A stretch of 64,000 nucleotides of DNA from positions 23,510,184 to 23,574,183 of the forward strand of contig CAIIXF020000012.1 in NCBI GenBank assembly GCA_903813345.2. The letters are read 5' to 3'. Source of the stretch: Owenia fusiformis (taxonomy: Eukaryota; Annelida; Polychaeta; Sabellida; Oweniidae). Below, in pieces: positions 24,071 through 37,200 of the stretch (its first letter is position 1; each line of letters opens with the position of its first letter). The translations under genes and the position numbers were made by a program. The notes beneath the pieces were generated by a model. It saw only the letters and a program-made list of their open reading frames with translations, was not told the DNA's origin and ran no database searches.

Positions 24071-25372
24071 ATTCTTATATCATCAGAAAGGTCAGATAAG
24101 TAAGACAGATATACTAATGAGAGTGTGGGAAGTTATGCACATTAATAAAATGTCACAAAACTGATTATCACAATGAAATATTTATTGTTTTACAATAATG
24201 GCAAGAAATACATTTCGTCTAGTGGTACACTGAACGAAACGTTTATAAATTAAGAAATATCGGGGAATGTGCATCTATATTTGTCAGTGATTTTATAAAA
24301 CTATGAACTGCTCAATCATCCAAATTCTTGTGTCACATTACCTTAGCATTTCAAGACAAACAGAATATGCATCATAAGTAAATAACATGATCTGCTTAAT
24401 AGATTCAATTTTACTTATCACTATACGTTGTAATCACAATGAACAATATGCTCTAAATCCTTAGCTCGGTATCACTGTAAAATGCTACACATACAACAAA
24501 ATAGTCATTTAATGAATGTAAGTTCATTCAACAAATATATAGTGTTCGATTATGCATGTGACGTACGTAATATGTGGATAGTATTTTGGAGTCGTATGTG
24601 GTGGAGTCGTTGATGGTCGTAAATATCTCAATCTTTACGTGGTCAAAGAATAACATCAATAAAGCGTATGTTTATATTATCAAAATACATTGAGACAAAC
24701 CGTCAACACCATTACTTAACATCGAAACCTGATTATGATTGAATGCAGAGTGCAAAGACAACGTACTTGTGGAGTCGATGATGATTTTGAAAAATAGTAC
24801 TTTACGTCGAAAAAAACGTAACAAGCTAAATATGTTAAATTCAAATGTATTGTGAAAATGTTTTACATCCGTTAATAAGGCAATTTATATTTCAAAGAAG
24901 TAAATGGGGCTTTATCATGAATAGTGCGGAGGCTTCTCGACACCGTTGATTTCAAGCATGGTGTCGATGATGGTGCCTTCGAGGGTTACACATACTTAAT
25001 GTCGATTTTCCAATAGTAAATTAGCAAATAAATTAATTCCAGCTAACGTACAATCGACACGATGCAGTCTTTGTGATGAAATAGTCAATTATAATAACAA
25101 AATACGTTTCAGAATATAAAAAAGATACTGTCAATCAACATAAGGGTGATCGGTTACAAGGCAAAAAATGATAGTTTGGAATGTTCGACGATTGATAACG
25201 CGTTCAGCTTTTATAACCCTGAGATAAAAACTAAATGGCATTTTGCAAGATTAAGAGACGTTTAATTTGATACCAAAGACTCATGGTGGAGCGTATATTA
25301 AATAGCGGAATAAAAACATATAGTAATGTAACATAAAATTCGTTATAATGAAAGGAATATGTGGCTTGAGTG
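24071..25372. other. Spacer without recognisable gene
   Basis: AT-rich. Words such as GTGTCGATGATGG recur at 22733, 24955 and, in the form GAGTCGATGATGA, at 24773, suggesting a diffuse repeat. No supportable exon. Confidence 0.4.
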
Positions 25373-25683
25373 ATATGCGAATGCAGTACAATGTGGCAAT
25401 TGCAAGATAAATAGATAGTAAAGTACAATATCGAATTGGCATATGCGAATGCAGTACAATATGGCATGGTCAAGGTAAATAGATAGTAAAGTACAATATC
25501 GAATCGGCATATACTAATGGAGTACAATATGGCATGGTCAAGGTAAATAGATAGTAAAGTACAATATCGAATTGGCATATGCGAATGCAGTACAATATGG
25601 CAATTGCAAGGCAAAGCAATTTAATTTGACTTAGAACTTTAATATCTTAACACTTGACTACTTGTATACTTGACATATACGTG
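25373..25683. repeat. Small 68-bp satellite array plus shared spacer
   Basis: About 3.5 units of the satellite at 19942-21674. Its right side (25605-25682) repeats the spacer at about 21050-21127, including CTTAGAACTTTAATATCTTA, nearly base for base. Confidence 0.9.
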
Positions 25684-26041
25684 TAACTTACAGAACTGGC
25701 TCTTGCTTGGAGCTTTAGGAATAATGTTAGAGCTGCCAATGGGTCTAACATTTTGCCTGAAGAATATAAATCCCGTGACATTTCTAAGTTGTCGAGGTGA
25801 TAGAATACCAGATAACAATTCAACAAATATGTGTTTTAATTAATTAAGGTGTTATGAAATATATAAAAGTAAAATAAAGAGTTGATGACTTGTCAAGTCG
25901 AACGATTGTAGTAAATGTTTTTGAGAACGAAAATATGTTGTGAATGAAAGCAAGTGGAAGATCTATATTGCTACCTGCATGTATATAACATGACATGATT
26001 TCGTTTTGTGTTTCCATTAACTAATTGCTTAATTAGATATA

Positions 26042-26699
26042 GCAATAACGGTAACTGGTCAACTCGTACCCAAGACAAGTCGTACCCAAGACAACTGGTA
26101 CCCAAGACAACTCGTACCCAAGTATATATTTTGGACTGGGAATGTGAATAGATATACATATTATAATTGTAACATACTGTTCAGAATAGTTTAAAGTTTG
26201 AAGAAGAATTTTCGGAAGAAATTGATTTAATTTTGTGACATTTTGAGCTGAGTGTCAATTTATATTGACTATTATTTTATATTGGTCACAGATTCAGGAT
26301 GTTGAGTGAAGAGACATATGTTTATTCCACATATTCATAATCATTTTTCAAAATATTGTATGTTTATGAGTGTTTGGAACAAGTGTCAGATCTAATGTTG
26401 TAATTATATTTATTTGTATATATGTTTGACAAAAAAATGTTGTGAACAAGCGCTTCAAGCACTTCTTTTATTTAATAAAAAAATGCTTTACTGATCCATT
26501 GAGAAAAAATGTCGTCTAAATTCAAAAAAATATTGAGGCTTGTTTGATTCACATTACAACCTGAAAGCATTACAAACTCAATTTTTTCCCCAATGTACAC
26601 CCATTATACTGAAAATAATCTTGGGTACGAGTTGTCTTGGGTACCAGTTGTCTTGGGTACGAGTTGTCTTGGGTACGAGTTGACTAGGAAGCGCAATAA
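26042..26699. mobile_element. MITE with tandem-repeat inverted ends and 8-bp duplication
   Basis: Left arm 26058-26112 is four copies of a 16-base word AACTCGTACCCAAGAC; right arm 26622-26685 is the inverse. The direct repeat GCAATAAC lies outside both arms (26042-26049 and 26692-26699), an 8-base target duplication of the hAT or P type. The AT-rich interior has no coding sequence. Confidence 0.7.
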
Positions 26700-26750
26700 C
26701 AAGTGACATCTATAAATGAAATGAATAAATATTAATTGCATTTGGTCACA

Positions 26751-27337
26751 TACAGGGTGACACAAAACTGCCACCCACCTCAAGTTGAGTAACTTTTTTG
26801 TCTATATGATTCCTGACTTCATCTGTTGTACATTCAAACTAGACTTCATGTGGCAACTCTACAGGAAGTTTCAGATGACAAGATCAATTGTGGGGACTTT
26901 TATGATGGTTACAAGATGTGATCTAAATGTCGTCCATGCCATTGCAGGCACACTTCTGGATTCTATTCAAAAGTTATTGACCAGATTCGCCTGAAATAAA
27001 CCCGCATTTCTATCTCTGGGGTCCCTTGAAGGATCATTTGTATGTAACAAACCCCCAAACCATAGAACACCTGAAGGTAGAGATCGCAAGAAAGATCTGT
27101 TGGGGAATTAGTCAGGGTTGTCAATAATTTTATCCATAGAATCCAGGTGTGTCTGACATTTAGAGGAAATCTTAAAACGCTCATGAAAGTGTATCCAGTT
27201 CAGCTAGTCATCTCAAACTTCCTGTGGAGTTGCTCCATGAAGTTAAGTTTTACTTTTTAAAAAAATAAAGCCAGGAATCATATAGACGAAAAAGTTATTT
27301 AACATGATGTGGGTGGCACTTTTTGTGTCACCCTGTA
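26751..27337 (+). mobile_element. Deleted Tc1/mariner-type element with transposase remnant
   Basis: Ends CAGGGTGACACAAAA and TTTTTGTGTCACCCTG are inverted and flanked by TA. They continue inward as imperfect inverted repeats with ATATGATTCCTG. A degraded frame at about 26983-27110 encodes PDSPEINPHFYLWGPLKDH and NPQTIEHLKVEIARKIC, the C-terminal region of Tc-type transposases around the last catalytic aspartate. It then hits stops. Internally deleted. Confidence 0.75.
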
Positions 27338-28162
27338 CATGTGTGTAATCATTAGTAACACCAGTGTATAATTAATTTGGTCTAATACATTTTTATTGTT
27401 TCGTGGCTTGACACATCGATAAATATTTGCAATGATATGGTATTGTTTTCCTTAAATATTTAATTTGATGTTTAAAGATAATGTAACGAAACATTATTAA
27501 GAATAATTCATTTATAACTTAAATGCAAACTGGTCATAATTGGAATATATTAGATGTAAATGCAATTATACGAACATTGTTTTTGTTGAATTAGCACGAA
27601 GTGTCTAAATCCAAAAAGTTGACGTTCCGACATTTAGTCTTGGGCTTAAATTCTTTTCACACATTGCAATTTTTTCTACAAAATCATCCCAAAGGAACGA
27701 AATCACTAAAGAACATATTTTCAATGAATCTTTTTGCAAAGGTCAAGTTGGCAAGTCATCAAATCCAACGTGAAAAGTCCATTCATCAACATGACAACTG
27801 TTTAACTAGTGACCTTGCATGGGTTATTGATATTTCACACACTGTTCATCATGTGAATATTCTGCTCTGATTGGCCGGAATCGGACATACCTTGCCTAGC
27901 TATGTGTGAAAGTCGTATAAAAAATGTACTTTGGCGATTGGCTTTGGCTAATATGTCAAATGGTTTCATAATCTTAACAAAACAAAATTAAATAACTGTT
28001 TTGCGCTGGCATGGATCAATATTAAAAACACATGGCATCATATTTAAAAAAAATAAAAACTTTGTGAATCATAATTGACTTGATTGAAATCGTAATTAAG
28101 AAGCATATTTTACTAATCTTAATAAAAACAAGAATGAAAAAGAAATAAATTACCCGGGATAT
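27338..28162. promoter_or_regulatory. Upstream region of OLF copy B
   Basis: Bases about 27440-27590 match 44590-44770 upstream of copy C, including GATGTTTAAAGATAATGTAA and ACGAAACAT. The shared stretch is the likely conserved promoter-proximal region. No other gene seen. Confidence 0.4.
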
Positions 28163-28171
28163 TATATAAAA
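28163..28171 (+). promoter_or_regulatory. TATA box of copy B
   Basis: TATATAAAA-like motif 70 bases before the ATG, followed by GGAGGAT and TTATAATATTGCGCAC, which copy C keeps with its own TATAAAAG at 45931. Confidence 0.65.
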
Positions 28172-28240
28172 TAGGAGGATTGTGATGGAGGATTTATAAT
28201 ATTGCGCACTAGAAATCAACAGTACAATAAGGACGAAAAA

Positions 28241-28294
28241 ATGAAGTTTGTGTTCCTGTTGATAGCTGTATCTGTAGCCTATATGGCAGCAGGG
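28241..28294 (+). CDS. Copy B exon 1: signal peptide
   Basis: 18 codons, MKFVFLLIAVSVAYMAAG, ending exactly before GTGAGT in phase 0. Positive n-region, hydrophobic core and small residues at the end make a secretory signal. The ATG follows GACGAAAAA, conserved in copy C. Confidence 0.9.
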
Positions 28295-31200
28295 GTGAGT
28301 TATATCAGTTAAACTATAACCTCAATGACATGCGCAATAGCCTAGGTAAGTTGTCCGTATACCGGTTGCCAATATAACTTACAATAAATTGCAACTGTAA
28401 TATTAGAATAGTATTTTTCATAGGCGTTTCATCTACTGAAGGTATAGGCTGTTCTTAATCAAGGTAATGTGTTCAATTAAATGAATAATAAAGTCTAATC
28501 AACCTCTTGAATTCCAGGCTCTAAAATCGGCAGAGAATTTTTCATTTTTGCAACCTTTTGACATTTTACTACATACTTATACAATTTTAGATGCTCAACT
28601 GAGTAAAATTAGATGGCAGAGATCATTTCTACACATTTTAAAACAATTTTCGTGTAAATTGGATGTAAATTGTTCAAATAAGATCAATTTTAGTGAACAA
28701 TTTTGTGACGGATTTTCTCGTCACTCTGGGTTTCAAGGTCATTTCTGAGGTGACGAGAAATCTTGAAATCTCGTCATTCCAGGTAGTCAAGAGATTGATA
28801 TAAATGAGTGAACCGTACCTGGTAATGGCCCTGAAGTACACGTTAGCGCGTTTAATCTGATATGGTTCAAAAGTCAAAAGTGTTTTATATAATCATTCAT
28901 TTGCTCAGGATTCTATAAGAGTAAAGAGACAGACATCGGCTCCATCCGGTACCAACACCCCACAACCTGGGGCACTACCCTCAACCACCAGGACATCAAC
29001 TACTACACCGACACAACCCTCTACAACCAACGCACAAACGACATCACCCCCAAGCACCGAGTCTCTCAGTACTTCTCTTGGTGGTTCAATGCCACCCTCA
29101 ACCAAGACACCAACTACTCCTGCGCCACTGCCCCCTACCACCATCCCACAAACGGCATCACCCCCAACCACCAAGTCTCCCAGTACTCACATTGGTGGTT
29201 CATTGCCACTCTCAACCACCAAAACAGCAACTACTCCCGTGCCACTGCCCCCTACCACCATCCAACAAACGGCATCACCCCCAACCACCAAGTCTCCCAG
29301 TACTCCCATTGGTGGTTCATTGCCACTCTCAACCACCAAAACATCAACTACTCCCGTGCCACTGCCCCCTACCACCATCCCACAAACGGCATCACCCCCA
29401 ACCACCAAGTCTCTCAGTACTCCCATTAGTGGTTCAATGCCACCCTCAACCACCAAAACACCAACTACTCCCGCGCCACTGCCCCCTACCATCACCCCAC
29501 AAACGACGCCACCCCCAACCACTAGGACTGTCAGTACTCCCATTGGTGGTTCATTGCCACCCTCAACCAAGATACCAACTACTCCCGCGCCACTGCCCCC
29601 TACCATCACCCCACAAACGACGCTTCCCCCAACCACTAGGATTGTCACTACTCCTATTGGTGGTTCAATGCCACTCTCAACCAATACGACAACTACTCCC
29701 GCGCCACTGCCCCCTACCATCACCCTACAAACGGCACCACCCCCAACCACCAAGTCTCTCAGCACTCCTATTGGTGGCTCATTGCCACCCTCAACCAAGA
29801 GACCAACTACTCCACCTTCACCACCCCCTACCACTAAGGTACCAACCACTTCGCCACAAACCGCTCCACCATCTATCCCAACCACCGAGGCACCAACTAC
29901 CAAGATACTATCCACACGAACACCCCCAACCACAGAAGCACCAACATCAATTTCTCCACCAACAAATACACTAGATCCAGAGGAAAACAATGTCCACGCA
30001 AATGAAACTGATGATCACTGCACATGCAGCATTCGTGGACCTGATATAACAGAGGAAGCGATATGCTACATTGAGAGAGATTACATAGGTAAATAGCATA
30101 TTTACTGACCTTAAACCTTTGAATATTATTCCATAATAACATGTTTTCCTGGGAAATAAACAAAAATGGAATTCAAATTCAAAAAATCCCGTATCTGATC
30201 CCGTATAAGCCGATATCCCGTTTCTGAACCGACTATGGGATGATCTAGTTATCCCATACCAATTTTGGTCATCTGGTTCATATTGTTCAATTATTCACCC
30301 GAGTTCAGAAAATTTCCAACCAACCGTAGGCATTCTTTTAGAATAATTTCTTTGATTTCTTGGCTGTGGTCGGATGTTCACGTTCTTTCAAATATTCATC
30401 CACATTTATTTTCTCGAATCTTTGATTATTAAAATGGATAGGTATCCTCCTTCCCTAATTTAAACCATCAAACGGATCGCGATTGTCGATACAAAACTTT
30501 AAAACAAATATGTTTCAGCAAAGATATTTTGAAATAAATAAGTTATTGATGGTCTTGATGGAATATGATATGGAGAATATATGATATTGGCCTCGGAGAA
30601 TATTATATTTCCCCTCGGGTAATTATATATAAATATCCATATTTCATCCCTAAAATATTCTATATACTAGTCACCTGTCCTCAGTTTATAACTGTGTTTT
30701 TTTTATTTCCACAGAGTTGTTCGATCTTGAAGCTACAATTTTATCAATTGTGGCTAAGGCAGAGGGACTCGCAGCGAATACAGCTGGCGATGAGTTGATT
30801 AGCCTTGAGACACTTATTGAACATTTAGAACTGAATTACCTCAGCCAATCTATGAATATTAATTACGAGGTACATGGATTACTTTTTATATACTTATACT
30901 TCATATAATTAATGCAGTCCAGTTTACACGAGACCAAGCTGATAAACATGTAACTCAATGAGTCAACCAGACTTGTTAAGGAAGAAAAAGTATTGTGTCT
31001 CTTGACCTAACCATACAATATTATATTATCGAATAGCTGTGATCATAAAATAGGGGCAATTACAAACTGTTATATAAAAAAATGTTGAAAAAGTATATCC
31101 ATAGTCATAGATAAAATCAATTTTGGTCCTGAATTTCAAAGATGGATGGATACTCAGTTATACTCAAATATTTCTGAATTTGGATCAAGGTTTGAGGCAG

Positions 31201-34200
31201 GACTGTCCATTAAAATCATTGATTTTCATCCTATCAACAGAAATAAAAATTTACAATCGTTAAAGCATACTTCTGATGACATAAGCGTAGCCGGGGGGGG
31301 GGGGGGGGGCGGAGAGGTACGATGGGTGCCATCAGCCAATAAAAATAAAACCAAAACCATGAGATAGAAGAAGAAAAGAGCTTTAAAATGTTTTTTATTT
31401 AAATCTTTTTGAAGGAATTCGCATCTTTTGACACCCCTTGACTGAAAACCGAATTTTCTTTGGCGATCGCACCCCCGCCCCGACTACGCTCCTGGATGAT
31501 GCAAACAAATTTCTCCTTACATCTGGACTGTGACTTAATGTGAAAAAACGAAAGTAATGTGGATTAGGAGAAATAGAAATAACATTAAAAAGTATTAGGG
31601 ACAATCAACAAATGATTAAAAATATACAATAACATCATAATATAAAACGTATCAATGGTACTGGACTCACATGGTGTTGTTTTACTAGTTTTCTGGATAA
31701 AAAGTCCAAAATAACTACATATACTAGAAAATCCAGAATGTCCAAAGACAACCCACTTGTAGACTTTTACACCGAAAAAACATCCCTGGATGTTTTAGAT
31801 TGATCCATGAAACCAGTTGGCTCAAAACGTGTAGTAGAGACTTTACAGACAAGATTTTATGCTAGAAAATCCAAAAGGGAGCAGATATATGCATTTTTGA
31901 CAATCTTGTTTTACAAAATCAACTCATAAGACTAATGTTAACAGTGACATAGGATTTTACAATGCAGGACACCTGTAATTATTCATACAGCTAGTAACTG
32001 CTGAAAAATTATGAACGACAAAAATGGCAGCCATTTTGAAAATAGGCAAGAATGTATATACTATTGTATTGATAACAAGTATAAGCAAGTTTAAATATGG
32101 ACAGCATAAAATTTGGCAAGCTTACTTGAACACGTGCTATGTATATCCAAACGAATAAAAAAAAATCTAGTTGCAACTTGGAACCTCAAAATAGTGTTCC
32201 AGTAAAACACAAAAATATTAGATTTATTTTTTTCTTGTAGTCTTTAGAGGAAATCAAAGAAAAACTTCAACTAATCACATTCATTGTGGAAAATCTTGAT
32301 GTTAACAAGACAGCGGAGGCCCTAGTGAACCAGATGACGGCGGATATGTGGATCGCTTCAGAAGAGGTGGATGAACGCATGGAACTCAACAGTGTTTACA
32401 TTCACAAAACTTTAGTGAACCAAGTAAGCAATTAAGCAATGGACTCTTTGTTTCTCCTAGAATTCCAGCCTGGAGACCAATGTATACTTATCTATCTGTT
32501 GTAAAGTCCAATCAGAGACATGTAAGTACATTTTATAGTTTTCAGAGTTAGACTTGGAGACCCGGGCAGTTGGCAGTTCTATACAATAGTCTCATAGTAT
32601 TGATTTACTCTTTGTTTCTCTTAGATTGCAGACCTGGAGACCAAGGTAGCTGGCTGTGCCATAGGTGGCGAGAGCATTGATGAAATAGGGGCATCATATT
32701 TCCCAGCAGATTCAAGACCTATTAGAGATTTGGATCAAAGTATGTATAATTATTACTGCGTTGATGTTGTTAATATAAGAAGCCATCAATATTCAAAGCT
32801 GTCTCAACATTTCGTCCCATTATTTCCACATTGTTATAACTCACTTTTTACAGGTTTGGAGATAAGTATACTATCTTTCTCATTTTTTTTCACGAGGAAT
32901 TCATTTCTGAGGTCCATTTTAATGGATCTCATCTCCTTTTGGTGATATCCAGTGCCACATTGTTATAAGCGCAAAATGAGAAAAAATTTAGGCCCATCTT
33001 GTCATATCCGTTTGGGTAGGCAGCAGAGCCAATCAGATACATAATTTGGACCATGTGACTAATATTTATAACAATGTGGAAATAATTGGATGATCTCTTA
33101 CTAGTATACTTTGCAGGTAATTAACAAAGGAGATCATAAAGCATGACACCATACATATAGTACAAACAAAAGAAAGCAGATTTGACATTATTTGTAACAA
33201 AAAAGTTCATTCAGTGAACTTAATCCAGGCCCGTAGCCAGGATTTGCCAAGGGGGGGGGTTCACATTTGACAATTGTGGCCCAAATTAGGCTAAAATCAC
33301 TAGAGAAGTCCTCAAAATGGTCAAAAACTGCATGAATTTGAAATAATTTTTGGCCAGGGGGGGGGGGGGGGTTCTCCCGAACCCTGCAAACCCCCCCCCC
33401 CTGGCTACGGGCCTGTAATCAATTACTGACCCATAGTCTTTTTTACCCTTGTCATGTGCCTTTTAAAGATGTGGTGGATTATCAAAAATATTTACAATAT
33501 TTCGCAGTTAAGTTGTGTTGTTATGGCACCCACTTGACCAATCATGATCAAACTTGTCATAGCAACTAACTATATATAGATACATAATCCCTAAAAATAT
33601 GAATGTGATTAAAGGTATACAGGGTGTCCCGAAAGTATGCCCCCCCCCCTAGGCAGACATATACCAGTGTCGTCATAGTATGTTTCATATATCATTTTAA
33701 AGCTTATCCAAAGTTACATTGATTCACCAAGTATCATGGTGAACTCTCAAATGTGAAAAAATTACAGGCATTTCAAAATTTAGTGTTTGGTCAAAATTAA
33801 GTTCAATTTTACACCAAATCACTAGTCAATGTGTCCTCCTGGGCCATCTTAACAGCAGCAAATTATTTTCGGGTCGGATGGATAATGAGTTGGAAAAAGA
33901 GAACGGTGAGGGTAGAAACTCAAAGGAAACTCCTCTAAAGTGCAAGGGTGACGCATATCGTTTAGCAAATCGAACGCTCGTTTCTGGTGTTGCTCACCGT
34001 TTAGTATAAAAGGCCCGATCCCGGAATAATACTCAAGGGTTCACAGGCTCGATGTCGTTGTGTCAACACCTCTAACTGTTATATAGCATAAGTATATTAT
34101 AGATCGTCACATATTTATAAAACGGTGATTTTTATTTTGACAAATCACTTCCACATTTATGGGTGAAGTTTCAGGATCTTCTATTTGTGTATAATAAGGA

Positions 34201-37200
34201 AAAATTGACATCTAAATTTCCCCATCACGTAATAACACACAGCTTGGTATATGAAATATCCTACAAATGAAACAAAGCAGTTCTAATACAAGGATTTATA
34301 TTGGCTGTTGTACATATTCTTTGAACGCAATCACTCTATGGATGTTTTCAAAATCATTATAAACGGATTACTTTATCTCAAAGACAATTTCATTAAACTG
34401 GATTTTACAGAACTCCCCTTATTTCTTAAAAATGGACTGATCCAGTCGATTCGCCTGGAGCCGCCATATTGTTTTTATACGGGATGCTTATCGGAACCCT
34501 TTAAGAGGGTTATAAAATTCCACACCCTTATTTGAAGGGCTTTTAAGGTCATATTTGAAAATAATTGCGGCTGTTAACATGTCCAAGGGGGGACTTATTG
34601 ACTCGTAATATGGTGTAAAATTGAACTTTTGTTTTATTCATTGTTAATCAGTGATTTTTGCTCTGCAAGGCCTACATATATACATGATTACCTATACGAA
34701 AAAATAAGTTTTTAAAAATTACCACTCAAAAGTTATGAAGACCTAAACTTCAACCTCTGATTTTTCAATATCAGCGGAAATGCAATTGCAACAATGTGGA
34801 AATAATGGGACGATTTATATATTGATAAATAATACATACACGATAACATGCTAACTTTATTTTCTCTTTGGTTCCATACCACATTGACCCAGAAATGTTG
34901 TTTACATTTACATGTATATAGCACTAAGCACATAAACTAAAATGCTATCTTTTCAAACGATGTAAAGAAGAGCACAGCTCTATAAGTGAAGGATATAAAG
35001 AGTCTTATCATACATTTAGGCTTTAGATAAGTACGTGATAGAATTGACAAATGACTATCTTTTGTATTTTCAGGCTTCTGTGAACGTAACACCTTCACAG
35101 GCGTTGGCTGGCCAATGACACACTCCATTGAGTCTAGTGTGGGATGGTGGATGAAAGACCCAATATCCGACTCTCCAGAGAATCGCACTGCCATCTATTA
35201 TGTGGCAGGAAATAGTGGTAATCTATACATGTACAAGTGGAACAACTATCATTCTATGTGGACCCGTGCCTCAAAGACTAGCCTCGGCCAGACAGCCAAG
35301 TATTATTTTGAATATTCATACACAGAGTGCATTTGCAAATGGTATTATATAAATGCATAGTACTACATACAAATTAGTAATGCATATCCATAATTATTAG
35401 CAGTTATGCCCCTATCATTGAATATATGCCTGAGGTCTGTTATCAATATAGCCCGAGCTTGTGAGGGTTATATTGACGACGGACCGAATATTCAATGATA
35501 CGGACATAATTGTTGTATTGCATACCTAAAGAATAACATAACATTTCATGAAGATAATATGGAGAATTGCATGAAAAAAACAAAACTTTACACGATTCCA
35601 GTCGAAATCACTTTGTTTACATGTTATGACGTCATAAATCGTCATGGTAAAAATGTTTGGCGGTTATACAGGAATATATACCCGACCTTCAGCTCCATTG
35701 ACCTCCATACAAATGCTTCGCTAGGTATGTAATACTATGTAATATGAACCCATGCTTTAAAGACTTCCCTTGGTCACACAGCCAAGTATGATTTTGATTT
35801 AATTTGGACATGGCAATGTGTATTGCATGATATATCCACATAATTAAGTTTAGTGGTTGTGTAAATGAGATGCTAGTAAGTTCAGCCATGTATGAATTAA
35901 CATTGATTCGGAATTGATAAATATCAGAATTTTTGAACACATGAAAATGATCTGAGGATATGTACAGCTTAGTTTTGTTTTTCCTGTTTCAGACACATGT
36001 ACGGGACAAACCATGCATTGTTCAATGGATCCCTCTACTACTATTCAAGTCAAAAGACCATTGAAAGAGTTGACTATAGAACATGGTCACCAAAAGCATC
36101 GGTAATTAAGATTTTGCTTCTGTTGTCTAAATTGGATTAAAAAAGTAGTCTACATGAAAACGAACCTCCAATGTGGGTCAAAACTGCTTTTTTACCACAT
36201 ATTTTTTAAACGTTTAACTTGGGAGTTGTATGCATTAAAATCAGTATGCAGTATGCAAAATCAGTCTATATCTAGTCATATATAGCGCGTCTATTAAATT
36301 GGAGATAACATTGCTGGGAAGTGACAATTTCAACAACACAAGAAATTGAGTATTTTTACAAACAAGGATTTATTGATTGATCAGTAATTTTGTTATTTGA
36401 AATGGCATTTATTAAAGAGAGAATCAGATCTAGCGAGCAGCCAAACAAAAAAAATTCAATTTTAGAATCTTCCTGGCTTTTGTCATTCCTTTTTTGTCTA
36501 TTTGCTAAAAATCCCCAAAGTGCACACTTTATTTCAGGAAAACTAAAGATGTTTACAATAATGTATCATTTTTCTATAAAAATGTTTACCATTCTTATTA
36601 TTTGGGAGAATTTAAACATTTTTCACCCATTTTTGCACCTTGAATCCTTAATAATCACTTCACCTATTTATAATTACATATCGTGAATCTTTTGGGAGAT
36701 ATTGTATTTGAGATTGTAATGAATAGATTTGTATGTCAATGTTACATATTGCTTGTAATTTTGTCAACCGCCCTATAGATCTGATTCTGCCTTTTAATCA
36801 AAAATTTTCCCACATTTAGTGTTAAATCAGCCAAATACATTCATCCAAACGAAAACATTTAAGGACTAGATTTTAAATATTTTGCATGTACAGACCTGTT
36901 ATCATCAAAAGGTTTAGTTTATTTGATATTTGTGTATAAATATTATTAATAAGAGGGGCTCTATGACCGAGCCTTTCGGTACAGCATATTGAATTGTATT
37001 TAAATTAATCTATATTTAATATCTGTTATTCAAATCTTAAACATCTAATACTGTATTTGGTTTCAAACTAAACCTTGGGTTGTAGTTGGCTTACTTTTTC
37101 CATCTTAAAACTAACCTTTTCTTTCAGGTGCCAATTCCCGAGGTAGAGGCTGTGCCAAACTATAACCGTGGTGGATACACTTATGTGGACTTCAACATAG

